From the NCBI GenBank assembly GCA_937138625.1, contig CAKZPF010000007.1, positions 1-64,000 of the forward strand: a stretch of 64,000 nt of DNA, written 5' to 3'. The notes under the pieces are model-generated. The model did not search any database and had not been told where the DNA came from. It was given only the letters and a program-made list of their open reading frames with translations. The number at the start of each line of letters is the position of its first letter. Position 1 is the stretch's first letter. Positions 41,904 through 50,111 of the stretch are shown here, in pieces. The position numbers and the translations under genes were made by a program. This DNA is from an uncultured Caulobacteraceae bacterium (GTDB lineage: Bacteria > Pseudomonadota > Alphaproteobacteria > Caulobacterales > Caulobacteraceae).

Positions 41904-43353
41904 GGTTTTCGTCGGCAGCCACGCGCACCGTCTCCAACAAAGCCCGCGCTGGGCCGGGGTCGGGTTCTTCATCGGTCTCGGGTAAACGCGCCGCTTTGAT
42001 GGGCAGCCGCAAGCTCACGGTTGTGCCCTGCCCCAGTTGGCTATGGATCTCCATATGACCGCCATGAAGCTGGCTGAGCGCCTGCACCAGCGAAAGGCCC
42101 AAACCGGTGCCTCTGGCCCGGGATGCCGCTGAGCCCGCTTGCTCATAGGGTGTGCCCAAACGCTTCAGGTCTTCAGGGGAAATGCCCACACCCGTGTCCG
42201 CCACGCTGATGATCACATCGCCATCCGCCACCGTCATCCCAACCAAGATATGTCCACCTTCTGGGGTAAATTTCACAGCATTGGAAATCAGGTTCAACAC
42301 CATTTGCTTGATGGCCCGGCGATCGGCACGCACAGGTACCACCACGTCGGGCAAGGTGGCCTGCAATTGCAATTTGGCCTCATCCGCCGAGCGCCGCGTC
42401 AACTTCACGCAATCCTCTATGGCATCGCGCGCGTCGAACACATCCAGATCCAGCGTGTATTTGTCAGCCTCGATCTTGGCCATATCCAGAATGTCACCCA
42501 CCAGCTCCAGCAAATGGTGGCCACTGTCGTGGATCAGTTCGGCGTATTCCGCATATTTCACATGCAAAGGGCCAAACATTTTTTGCTTCATCACATCCGT
42601 AAAGCCGATGATGGCGTTCAAGGGCGTGCGCAGCTCGTGGCTCATATTGGCCAAGAAACGCGATTTGGCTTTCGAGGCCGCCAGTGCCTCTTTTTTCTCT
42701 TGCAGCAACTCAGCCTCGCGGGCCTGCAAGCGTTGAATTTCCTCTTGGGCTTTGTTCAGCTCCAGACTGCGCGCTTGCTGAAACGCGGGCCGGCCCAACA
42801 AGGCCGCCGCCAAGATCGCCATAATGGCCATCACCCCAAAACCCACCGTCACCGGCGACATCAAGGCCGACAATTGCTGTGTTTGGGGGAACGCCATTTG
42901 CAAGGTGATGACCATTACCACCCCCAACGCCGCCAAGGCCAAGGCCTCGACCATCGCCCCACGACGGGGGATCAAGCTGGCCGCCGCCACCGCGCCAAAC
43001 AACCACATCAAATAGGGCGACCCCACCCCCGCGGAGACAAATGTCACACCCACGGCGGCAAACACCCACAACGTTAACATCAGCACCTGAACCGTCAGAC
43101 GATCCATCTGTCGCCAGAACAGCAGTCCCCACATGGCCGGCATCACACTGATACCCAAAGCCCCCATCAGCCCCCAGTGCCACTGGGCCTGTGTCGAGGC
43201 CACGGCGAACATCGGCAACACCGCCGCCGCCCAAGCCAAATGCAAGGTTTTGAGGCGCTGCACCCACGACGGCGGCATCACGTGACGTGCCGTGACATTA
43301 GGCGCAGGAGAGGCCTTGGGCGAAGACGGTGACGGTTTATTGTGTTGAGTCAT
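41881..43353 (-). CDS. Integral-membrane sensor histidine kinase
   Basis: A 490-aa kinase. The N-terminal domain (about residues 30-195) has six hydrophobic segments with very short loops, so sensing is probably within or at the membrane. A coiled coil leads to SHELRTPLNAIIGFTDVMKQ. The ATPase lobe has LNLISNAVKFTPEGGHI, DTGVGISPEDL and GTGLGLSLVQALSQLHGG. It has no receiver domain or partner regulator nearby. The phosphoacceptor region is of the PleC/DivJ-like type common in Alphaproteobacteria. Confidence 0.92.
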   Translation of the reverse strand: MTQHNKPSPSSPKASPAPNVTARHVMPPSWVQRLKTLHLAWAAAVLPMFAVASTQAQWHWGLMGALGISVMPAMWGLLFWRQMDRLTVQVLMLTLWVFAAVGVTFVSAGVGSPYLMWLFGAVAAASLIPRRGAMVEALALAALGVVMVITLQMAFPQTQQLSALMSPVTVGFGVMAIMAILAAALLGRPAFQQARSLELNKAQEEIQRLQAREAELLQEKKEALAASKAKSRFLANMSHELRTPLNAIIGFTDVMKQKMFGPLHVKYAEYAELIHDSGHHLLELVGDILDMAKIEADKYTLDLDVFDARDAIEDCVKLTRRSADEAKLQLQATLPDVVVPVRADRRAIKQMVLNLISNAVKFTPEGGHILVGMTVADGDVIISVADTGVGISPEDLKRLGTPYEQAGSAASRARGTGLGLSLVQALSQLHGGHMEIHSQLGQGTTVSLRLPIKAARLPETDEEPDPGPARALLETVRVAADENLKTPPRE

Positions 43354-43577
43354 GGAATTCCAATGCGATCTGCGACTCAGATATCAACACCAAAGATACT
43401 GTTAACCTTTGCCCAGTGCAAACCCCCTTCTTCGATGGCGTGCCCGCCCCTGCATTTTTAGGGGGGCTGGCTATGCGGAAACCACACGGCTCGCTGGAGG
43501 GCCACTTGACCCACACGGCGCAACAGACCCAAAATCGATACACGTTCCCTTTTCTAAACCCTGTAAACGAGGTCCCG

Positions 43578-44606
43578 ATGACGAGCCGAACCCAACAGCA
43601 TTCGCCCCACCGCCTTCGCCCCCTTTCCAAGCTGGCTTTGGGATTGGTTCTGACCTCAGGCTTGATTTTGACTGGTTGCACCACCGACGCCCCCCCACCT
43701 CCACCGCCTGAGCCCCAAGAGCACGCCATGCTGCCGCAATTGTCATTGCAAGAAGATGTCCTGGTGCAAAAGGCCGGTGATTACATTCAGGCACACAAAA
43801 TCGCGCAAAACAGCGCCCGCACCCCCTTAACAGGGGTCAGCACCATGGAGATGGTCATCAAAAACTCAACGCCCATGGACATCTCGCGCATCAGCCAGGG
43901 CTATGTGGCCTATATGGGCCTGATCGCCGCCCAAGACGCCGAGTTCGTGGCCGCCGTCCGAGAAATGGCCCGCACCCATGGCCCCGCCGCCGTCGGGCGG
44001 CGCTTGGCCCTACACCCTGATGCTGTGTATCAGTTCAACGGCGCCCGCACGGCCGCAGCCCGGGTCACCCAAGCCCTTAACCGTGTGGACCAATCCTACG
44101 AAGCCATTGGCAAAAAGTTCACCAGCGAGGCCTATAGCCTGCAAAGCCAGCGCTGGGCCAAGAACCGCGCCCGCGTCGGCAGTCGCACCGCCACCCTGAA
44201 AGCGGTCAGCGCCAAGGCCGCCCCTGTGCAACACACCTATCTGCAAAGCCTGCAATACTACAGCACACCAAGCCCCAAATTCGATACCGAGGCCGCCCAA
44301 CGCAACCAAGGTGCCCTCCTCAGTCTCACCAATATGCAAGACCTGTTGAGCACTGCCCCAACCCAAGCCGCCACCGCCAAGCAAACCCCATTGGTGACCA
44401 CGGCGCTGACCTTGGCGGCCTACAAAAGTCTCAATATGGCGCCGCACCCCGATATGGTGAAAAACCCCCGTTTGAATCAGTGCTTGGACATGGCGCGTCT
44501 GCAACTGTTCCAGTGTTTCTCTGCGGTGCATTACCGTTATGAGGAGCCCTTCTGCCTCGGTCGGCACGCCTATAACGATGTGGGGGACTGTCTCTCTGGA
44601 CGTTAG
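43578..44606 (+). CDS. Putative lipoprotein of unknown function
   Basis: A 342-aa protein with a lipoprotein signal (LALGLVLTSGLILTGC; lipobox LTGC) followed by a proline run. The rest is helical (VLVQKAGDYIQAHKIAQNSA, ISRISQGYVAYMGLIAAQDA), with a C-terminal cysteine-bearing segment (CLDMARLQLFQCFSAVHY, FCLGRHAYNDVGDC) that could form disulfides. ATG 43578 is supported by GAGG 6 nt upstream. The 83 residues upstream in frame are not protein-like. It is expected in the outer or inner membrane, facing the periplasm. Confidence 0.75.
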   Translation: MTSRTQQHSPHRLRPLSKLALGLVLTSGLILTGCTTDAPPPPPPEPQEHAMLPQLSLQEDVLVQKAGDYIQAHKIAQNSARTPLTGVSTMEMVIKNSTPMDISRISQGYVAYMGLIAAQDAEFVAAVREMARTHGPAAVGRRLALHPDAVYQFNGARTAAARVTQALNRVDQSYEAIGKKFTSEAYSLQSQRWAKNRARVGSRTATLKAVSAKAAPVQHTYLQSLQYYSTPSPKFDTEAAQRNQGALLSLTNMQDLLSTAPTQAATAKQTPLVTTALTLAAYKSLNMAPHPDMVKNPRLNQCLDMARLQLFQCFSAVHYRYEEPFCLGRHAYNDVGDCLSGR

Positions 44607-44632
44607 ATGATAAACCCCTTACATAAAGGGGG

Positions 44633-45046
44633 ATGACGACCGCACTGAATGATCTCAAAGACGAATTTGACTTCCTGGACAGCTGGGAGGAGCGCTATGC
44701 GCACATCATCGCCATGGGCAAAAGCCTGCCCCCCCTGCCCGAGACTTACCAAACCGAAGCCTATCGCGTGAAAGGCTGCATGAGCCAAGTCTGGCTGGTG
44801 GTCAAACCCGGAGCAGACAACCGCCCCGCCATCCAGGCCGATAGTGATGCCTTTATTGTGCGGGGGCTGATTGCGATCGCGCTGCGCCTGGTGGACAATC
44901 TTTCGGCCCAAGAAATAGCGGCCTATGATTTTCAATCGGCTTTTCAGGCGCTTGATCTGACCCAACACCTCAGCAGTCAGCGCAACAACGGCTTGGTTGC
45001 TCTGACTGAACGCTTGAAAGCCGAGGCCCAGGCGCTAGCGGCCTAG
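44633..45046 (+). CDS. sufE: SufE-family cysteine desulfurase partner
   Basis: A 137-aa SufE protein, with EFDFLDSWEERYAHIIAMGK, LPPLPETYQTEAYRVKGCMS (the active-site Cys in the VKGC motif), and DSDAFIVRGLIAIALRLVDN. It accepts sulfur from SufS and stimulates it for Fe-S cluster assembly. Length is normal. It overlaps the 3' end of the minus-strand DUF6456 gene by 12 bp (convergent). The other suf genes are not in this window. Confidence 0.95.
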   Translation: MTTALNDLKDEFDFLDSWEERYAHIIAMGKSLPPLPETYQTEAYRVKGCMSQVWLVVKPGADNRPAIQADSDAFIVRGLIAIALRLVDNLSAQEIAAYDFQSAFQALDLTQHLSSQRNNGLVALTERLKAEAQALAA

Positions 45047-45793
45047 GCGGTCTCCACGGCCCTTTGCCGCATATCCATAATGACCAGCCAGCCGGTTCAG
45101 CGCCGCTTTCAAAATCGCGCGCAACCCTTTGCGAGATTGGTCCAATTTGCGCTCGGCGGCGGACAAAGCCGTTTGCTGCACGCAGATATCCATAACGGCC
45201 GCGCTCTCGACCTTAGTCAACAGCTGCAAGGCCGCCATCACCCGTTGCCGCGCCGCCAAACGATGATCGGTTTGGTCCTGCAGACCATGGCCCGAGGAAC
45301 CACCCACCCGCAACCAATTCACCGCCCCTTGGCCCATGAAACCCGCTTGGTGACAATCGGCCCGCAAGGTCTCGGCCGCCTGATGCTCAGCCGCGGTAAG
45401 CGCCCAGCCATCCTTGTCACGGCGCAGGCTCAGCCAATCCACTGCACTTTGCAGCCGCCGATCGGGCAAGGGGTGGGCCTGTCCGTCTTCCGCCATTTGC
45501 CACGGGGACCGACCAGCCGTCTGGACGGCTTCGCATACAGATGTGCGGGATGAAGGCTGCCACGCTTTCCCCGCCGCGCTCAGGCGCCATACCGGCCCCT
45601 CGGCCCGCACCAAACCCAACAGCTGCAGGCGATTGAATACGGGCGCAGCACAGCGCGCCATCACCCGGCGCCGCTGGTCCCTTTGATCGCGCACCTCACC
45701 TCCACCCCGCGGGCTTTTTATCAAGCAGGCTCCCGGCCGCCGCAGCGCCCGCACCACCCGCCAAAGGGCTTTGTCATCAACGCCGGACATCAT
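45035..45793 (-). CDS. gafZ: DUF6456 protein, predicted GafZ (GTA transcription anti-terminator)
   Basis: A 252-aa protein. The N-terminal half contains a winged-helix-like region (ARCAAPVFNRLQLLGLVRAE). The C-terminal DUF6456 domain is clear: ETLRADCHQAGFMGQGAVNW, DHRLAARQRVMAALQLL, VMDICVQQTALSAAERKLDQ and LKAALNRLAGHYG. In Rhodobacter the corresponding region is the C-terminal part of GafA; in Caulobacter it is the separate protein GafZ. GafZ lets RNA polymerase pass terminators in the GTA cluster (literature from memory). It is translationally coupled to the upstream DnaA-like gene (TGATG). The naming depends on this context plus the domain, not on a search. Confidence 0.75.
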   Translation of the reverse strand: MMSGVDDKALWRVVRALRRPGACLIKSPRGGGEVRDQRDQRRRVMARCAAPVFNRLQLLGLVRAEGPVWRLSAAGKAWQPSSRTSVCEAVQTAGRSPWQMAEDGQAHPLPDRRLQSAVDWLSLRRDKDGWALTAAEHQAAETLRADCHQAGFMGQGAVNWLRVGGSSGHGLQDQTDHRLAARQRVMAALQLLTKVESAAVMDICVQQTALSAAERKLDQSRKGLRAILKAALNRLAGHYGYAAKGRGDRLGR

Positions 45794-46137
45794 CACTGCA
45801 CCTGGCTGGTTTCGCTGAAAATCGGCGCGCCGCGCAAAAAGCCTTCAAGAATTTCTAGCTGATGATCAAAGCCATAATCATCACGCATATCCTCGATCAG
45901 GTGACAGGCATGGGAAATGGTGGTTCGGTCGCGGCCGAAAGCATCGGCAACCCGTGACAGGCTGAGCTCATAGGCCACATGAGTCAGATACATGGCCACC
46001 TGGCGCGCAAAGGCCGCCGAGGCCGTGCGCCGTGTTGCCGCCTGGATATCTTGCAAGGATGTGCCGAACCTCAGGGCCACCACATGCTGTACAAAACCAG
46101 CTTTTTCAAGATCGCGTGATGAAGCTGCCATACCCAT
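45793..46137 (-). CDS. gafY: DnaA-domain-IV-like DNA-binding protein, predicted GafY (GTA activator)
   Basis: A 114-aa protein. Residues about 45-95 match the C-terminal DNA-binding domain of DnaA: RQVAMYLTHVAYELSLSRVA, then AFGRDRTTISHACHLIEDMR with the helix-turn-helix DRTTISHA. No ATPase domain is present. In Caulobacter GafY is such a small protein, encoded just before gafZ, and it activates GTA promoters with IHF. In Rhodobacter the two are fused as GafA. A strong AAGGGGAG site precedes ATG 46137. An unrelated DnaA-like regulator remains possible, but the gafZ pairing argues for GafY. Confidence 0.75.
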   Translation of the reverse strand: MGMAASSRDLEKAGFVQHVVALRFGTSLQDIQAATRRTASAAFARQVAMYLTHVAYELSLSRVADAFGRDRTTISHACHLIEDMRDDYGFDHQLEILEGFLRGAPIFSETSQVQ

Positions 46138-46197
46138 TTTGTCTCCCCTTCCGTAAATTTTTTTGTTGCAATGTACGGTATATGTAAATTAAGAGGT

Positions 46198-46216
46198 TTG
46201 TCCAGAGGGTGGATAA
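46198..46216. promoter_or_regulatory. Inverted repeat between gafY and the divergent XRE regulator
   Basis: TTGTCCA-N5-TGGATAA is a 7-bp inverted repeat with one mismatch. It lies in the 127-bp shared promoter region of the predicted gafYZ operon and the XRE-type gene. Size and symmetry suit an operator for a dimeric XRE repressor. Nearby AT-rich sequence (46157-46192) is where divergent promoters would fit. Confidence 0.4.
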
Positions 46217-46264
46217 CCACAAAGGAGAACAATAGGCACAAAATCCTCGTGCCCTTACAGGACC

Positions 46265-46846
46265 ATGGAAAATTTGATACGACACTATCGACAAAATCGG
46301 GGGATGACCCAGACACAGCTGGCAGAACAACTGGGCACAACCACCCAATCTGTCTCCAGACTCGAGACCGGCAACATGCGTTTGTCCATCGATTGGCTGG
46401 AGCGCATAGGCACGGCCCTGGGCGTGCACGCCACAGCTTTGTTGCCGGCTCCGCAGGATCAGACCACGCCGCTGATGTTTGCGCAGCATGATGGCACGCT
46501 CGGCAACCAAAGCCCCGGTCAATTCATGTGGCCCCAGCTGGATACACGACACCTGGCCATCAGAATGGTGCAGGCATGTGGTCCATTTCTGGCGGGGGAA
46601 ACACTGGTCTGTCAGGCGCTGAACGCCGAACAATTGCCAAATGCCTTGGGGCAAATTGTGCTGGTCACCAGCCCAGACTGGCCCAGCCCACGTTTGGGGC
46701 GACTGTTGCACGTGAACACAGACCCGACATCCACAGAACAGGCGCGCGGAGACCTGCAAATCTTCTCTGGCCCCAATGCCATTCTCAGATCAGTGGAGAT
46801 ACATCAACTTCATCTGATCACGCACAGTGTGCGCGCCCTGGCCTGA
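46265..46846 (+). CDS. XRE-family regulator, candidate RogA-like repressor of gafYZ
   Basis: A 193-aa protein with an N-terminal XRE helix-turn-helix (residues 1-55: RGMTQTQLAEQLGTTTQSVS, then LETGNMRLSIDWLERIG). The C-terminal domain resembles a sensor or peptidase-like LexA/CI fold (QFMWPQLDTRHLAIRMVQAC; GQIVLVTSPDWPSPRLG), but I see no Ser-Lys self-cleavage dyad with confidence. It is divergent from gafYZ with a shared promoter region holding an inverted repeat. In Caulobacter the repressor RogA controls gafYZ; whether this is its orthologue needs a search. Confidence 0.7.
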   Translation: MENLIRHYRQNRGMTQTQLAEQLGTTTQSVSRLETGNMRLSIDWLERIGTALGVHATALLPAPQDQTTPLMFAQHDGTLGNQSPGQFMWPQLDTRHLAIRMVQACGPFLAGETLVCQALNAEQLPNALGQIVLVTSPDWPSPRLGRLLHVNTDPTSTEQARGDLQIFSGPNAILRSVEIHQLHLITHSVRALA

Positions 46847-46880
46847 TCAAATCTTAGAAAATGGGTACGGATAAGGCGAC

Positions 46881-47414
46881 TTAGGCGGCTTTTTGGCCTG
46901 CCGCCACAACGGCATCAAAGGCCAAAATCATGTTGACCCGTTTGCCATCAGACGCCAAAGGCAAACGCAACCACAGCTGCACCAAGTGATCTTTGCCTTT
47001 CCAATCCAGCGGGGCCGCGCCAGCCGCCGGTTTGGCCTGCTCGCGCACTTCAGATAATTGCTGCCGCCAATATTGGGCCTGGGCTTCAGGATAGACTTCG
47101 GACAGCGTTTTGCCGGTGATCTCACCTTCGTAAATGTCCCGAAGGCCCGTGCCCGCCAAACGCATCTTATAGTGTGCATCTGGATTAGCTGCCGTATGGG
47201 CCACGTCTTCTTGTGGACTGTCACTGGTCTGATCCGCCTCGTCGATCTCGATCAGACTGATGGTGGGCAGGTGTTTGATAAAATCCCGTGGGTGAATGTC
47301 TTGGCGTCCAGGCAGCTGGCCATCTTTGCACTTGCTCATCCAATACTGGACCAGCTCTCGATGTGCCGCCATGGCCTCGTCACCAGAATACACGCGATTT
47401 GCCCCCGCAAACAT
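46881..47414 (-). CDS. PAS-domain protein (alphaproteobacterial PAS_5 type)
   Basis: A 177-aa protein with the PAS_5 pattern: LVQYWMSKCKDGQLPGRQDI, FIKHLPTISLIEI, YKMRLAGTGLRDIYEGEITGK and TLSEVYPEAQAQYW, ending in a beta-rich half (KDHLVQLWLRLPLASDG). There is no effector domain, so it is probably a free-standing sensory or adaptor protein. ATG 47414 has a weak ribosome binding site. ATG 47372 (MAAHRELVQYW), preceded by GAGG, may be the real start. Confidence 0.8.
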   Translation of the reverse strand: MFAGANRVYSGDEAMAAHRELVQYWMSKCKDGQLPGRQDIHPRDFIKHLPTISLIEIDEADQTSDSPQEDVAHTAANPDAHYKMRLAGTGLRDIYEGEITGKTLSEVYPEAQAQYWRQQLSEVREQAKPAAGAAPLDWKGKDHLVQLWLRLPLASDGKRVNMILAFDAVVAAGQKAA

Positions 47415-47615
47415 CTTTGCACACTTACGCTGCTAAACTCGAACCTCAGATTCAGTGGCTCATTTCAGCCCCCAGTCCGGTCATTTTTCATCACCAGACC
47501 CGAATCATTATTCATCAAGCCTTAACCCCTTGGCAAGGCCCTATTCAGCAAAGATTGTTTCGGGATCGTATTGGTCGTTCTGCAGCCGAGTCTACGGAGT
47601 CCCCAATTTACAGAC

Positions 47616-48128
47616 TCAACGCCCTGAAGAGGCTTTAGCCCGATTCCGTCCCAGGCGTCGATCGGGGCCTTTGTATTCGGTTTCACGGCGACGACGGTCC
47701 GGGCCAAAGAACTCGTCGCTGGCAACAAATGAGCGTGGACGCAACAATATCGCCCCCACCTTGTCTTTGATCATTTGACCGGTCAGGGGCTTGCCCAGAA
47801 CCTCGTGGGCACCGGCATCACGGGCCGCCTGCAACAATGACGGCGTCACCGCTGAACTGGTGACCACGATGGGCGTATAGCGATTGATGTCAAAATCACC
47901 CTTGCGCACACGCGTGACCAACTGATTGGCATTGCCTTGATCCGTGTTCCAAGTGGTGAACAGCACATCCCAGGGCATCAGCATCAAACTGGCCATGGCG
48001 TCTTTTTCTGTACGCACCATATGCGCATGCTTAACGCCAACAAAATGCAACAGGTCCTTTGTGGCCTGCCCCATCATCACACTGGGATCCTGAATTAAAA
48101 CGCGTACCCGAGCAAAATCGACTGGCAT
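47616..48128 (-). CDS. Receiver-like protein lacking the phospho-acceptor aspartate
   Basis: A 170-aa protein with a CheY-like fold: VRVLIQDPSVMMGQATKDLL, IVVTSSAVTPSLLQAARDAG and AHEVLGKPL, with the conserved Lys kept. At the place of the phospho-acceptor the sequence reads DVLFTTWN, without Asp. The C-terminus carries two GPDRRR-type motifs seen in a group of alphaproteobacterial receiver proteins. It is probably a phosphorylation-independent or pseudo-receiver. No DNA-binding domain is seen. Confidence 0.8.
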   Translation of the reverse strand: MPVDFARVRVLIQDPSVMMGQATKDLLHFVGVKHAHMVRTEKDAMASLMLMPWDVLFTTWNTDQGNANQLVTRVRKGDFDINRYTPIVVTSSAVTPSLLQAARDAGAHEVLGKPLTGQMIKDKVGAILLRPRSFVASDEFFGPDRRRRETEYKGPDRRLGRNRAKASSGR

Positions 48129-48227
48129 GTTGTCCCCATTTTGGTTCCATCCACACCAGTCAAATTAGCATAGAGACGTAAACACACAGTTTCGCAAAAC
48201 TGTGTGTTTATCGCGAGTATGTTTTAC

Positions 48228-48629
48228 TTAATTGGAAGCTTTTCCGCGACCCAACCCCATTTTTTTGGCCAGCTGCGAACGGGCCTTGGCGTAATTGGGG
48301 GCAACCATCGGATAATCGGCCGGCAGACCCCATTTTTCACGGTATTCTTGAGGGGTCATATCGTATTTGGAAGTCAGATGGCGCTTCAAAGATTTGAACT
48401 GCAAACCATCTTCCAGGCAGATGATATAATCCGGGGTCACCGATTTTTTCACCGGCACGGCGGGTTCTAATTTTTCTTGTTCCTTGCCGCCATTGGCTGC
48501 CACACCATTCAAGGCCACATATACCTGCTCGATGACACCTGGCAGAGCCGTCGAATCCACTGCATTGTTACCAACATACGCTGAAACAATGTCAGCCGTC
48601 ATTTCAATGATCTCAAGTTTTGCACTCAT
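48228..48629 (-). CDS. mucR: MucR/Ros-family transcriptional regulator
   Basis: A 133-aa regulator. An N-terminal oligomerisation region (EMTADIVSAYVGNNAVDSTA, LPGVIEQVYVAL) precedes the prokaryotic zinc-finger domain. Here the finger reads YIICLEDGLQFKSLKRHLTS, followed by YDMTPQEYREKWGLPADYPM and ARSQLAKKMGLGR. The first finger position has one Cys (IICLED) but not the usual second Cys, which is common in MucR proteins that bind zinc weakly or not at all. MucR proteins are nucleoid-associated gene silencers of AT-rich promoters that control surface and cell-cycle genes. They usually repress their own gene. Confidence 0.95.
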   Translation of the reverse strand: MSAKLEIIEMTADIVSAYVGNNAVDSTALPGVIEQVYVALNGVAANGGKEQEKLEPAVPVKKSVTPDYIICLEDGLQFKSLKRHLTSKYDMTPQEYREKWGLPADYPMVAPNYAKARSQLAKKMGLGRGKASN

Positions 48630-48689
48630 AACCTTATAAACCTCATGGGTTATTCTTGTTCAACATCTTTAGGGAACGGTGCACATACA

Positions 48690-48708
48690 TCAGACACCAG
48701 GGGTCTGA
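48690..48708. promoter_or_regulatory. Inverted repeat upstream of mucR
   Basis: TCAGAC-N7-GTCTGA is a perfect 6-bp inverted repeat about 60-80 bp upstream of the mucR ATG, in the AT-rich region expected for its promoter. It could be an operator, possibly for autoregulation, but nothing ties it to a given protein. Confidence 0.3.
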
Positions 48709-48730
48709 CAATACAAAAAGAAAACAAAAT

Positions 48731-48753
48731 CCCACTTTTTCCACAAAAGTGGG
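48731..48753 (-). terminator. Intrinsic terminator of the DUF2336 gene
   Basis: On the minus strand CCCACTTTT-N5-AAAAGTGGG forms a perfect 9-bp stem and is followed by a T-rich run (ATTTTGTTTTCTTTTT). It lies 20 bp after the stop of the 48775-50031 gene and separates it from mucR. Confidence 0.75.
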
Positions 48754-48774
48754 ACAAAAAACTATCCAGACAGG

Positions 48775-50031
48775 CTATTTGTTAAAAAACTTACTGAACA
48801 CCAAAGCTGCGGCCCGTGATGGGGGTGAGAATTCATCCACACTGCCCTCGGCCGAGCCTTCGCGAATGGCGCGGATCAGCTCAGGCGTCAAAGACGCCGT
48901 CAAAGACCAGTTCCAATAGCGTAGCAGCGTTTGCGCTTTATCGACCGTCAGAATGTCAAACACGTAAATTGATCGCTCAAGGGCCGGGTGGATTTCCCCG
49001 GCCTCGGTGGTGGTCGATCGCCGCTGGGCTTTCCAAAACAGCTCGATGTTATGACGCTTAAGGCCCGTGGCCTTGCACAGAACAGCGATGGGCTCACCGC
49101 CCATATCTGTAAAGATCCGCGCCCCTGTGGCGGGCTTCAGGCCAGACAGAAATGACATTTCTTGGGTCAGTTCGCGATCCAAGCCTTTTTCAGCGGCCAC
49201 AGCCACAGCATCTTCCAGGCTATCATAGGGACTTTTGTCAATGGCGGCCCGGTTGCGCTGGCGGCGCTCAATGAATTGCAAGGCTTTACGCGCCAGCGGG
49301 TCTTGCCAGCCTTCCTCGGCGGCCATGGCAAACACATCACCGGCCATATCCTGCAATACATCCCGACCAATGGCCAAACGCTGAATGATCTCGAGACGTT
49401 CGGCAGCGTTTGACCACCAGAACATGGCATAAGCATGGCTGGGGCGCAGCTCTTCACGGCGCAGGATGTGTCGAATCAAACCTGTCGTATCGCGTGACAA
49501 GGCCACGATCTTGTCCATAGCGCTAAACGAGAAGATGACGCCACGGTTGCGCAACAGAGCTTCGATGACATCATGTTCACCGATCTGCACCAGCACATCA
49601 CACACCACTTCGCTGACCTGCTTGCGTCGCGCGATGGCCAGACGATGGGCCTGGCTGGCGTGCTGTGCGCACTCGATCAAATCCGAATCCGTGACCGCGG
49701 TGCTGTCTTGCAAAATGTACTGAGCAATGTCGATTTCATCACGCATCAACAGACGCAAAATCGCGGTGGGCGCATCCACCAAACTGGCCATACGGCGTGC
49801 ACTTTGTTCGCGCAGCTTGCGATCGCCCTCGCGCAGCATTTCCACCAGCAAATCACCGGCAATATGACGCTCCAAGGCGTTGACCTGGCTTTGGGGCAAA
49901 CAAATCACATCCGCCAAGCGCCGGGCCAAAGTCCGACGGGCTTTCGATGTCATATCGGGCGCCTGGCTGACATCAACAGCCACCAGGTCGTCATCCAACT
50001 CAATGGGTTTGGTATTATCGAACGCGCTCAT
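48775..50031 (-). CDS. DUF2336 protein (HEAT-like helical repeat)
   Basis: A 418-aa soluble helical protein of the DUF2336 family. Repeated units such as LREQSARRMASLVDAPTAIL, LMRDEIDIAQYILQDS, LIECAQHASQAHRLAIARR and VEALL-type helices resemble HEAT repeats, and the sequence ATGLKRHNIELFWKAQRRS lies near the C-terminus. The family is common in Alphaproteobacteria; no biochemical role is established as far as I know. There is no membrane segment. A strong intrinsic terminator follows. Confidence 0.88.
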   Translation of the reverse strand: MSAFDNTKPIELDDDLVAVDVSQAPDMTSKARRTLARRLADVICLPQSQVNALERHIAGDLLVEMLREGDRKLREQSARRMASLVDAPTAILRLLMRDEIDIAQYILQDSTAVTDSDLIECAQHASQAHRLAIARRKQVSEVVCDVLVQIGEHDVIEALLRNRGVIFSFSAMDKIVALSRDTTGLIRHILRREELRPSHAYAMFWWSNAAERLEIIQRLAIGRDVLQDMAGDVFAMAAEEGWQDPLARKALQFIERRQRNRAAIDKSPYDSLEDAVAVAAEKGLDRELTQEMSFLSGLKPATGARIFTDMGGEPIAVLCKATGLKRHNIELFWKAQRRSTTTEAGEIHPALERSIYVFDILTVDKAQTLLRYWNWSLTASLTPELIRAIREGSAEGSVDEFSPPSRAAALVFSKFFNK

Positions 50032-50111
50032 GGTGCCAGTTTGCGCCCGAGTGTGTTAACAATCTCTAATCACCCACTTGAATTTGATGGTTTTCATGCC
50101 ATTTCTGGGTC

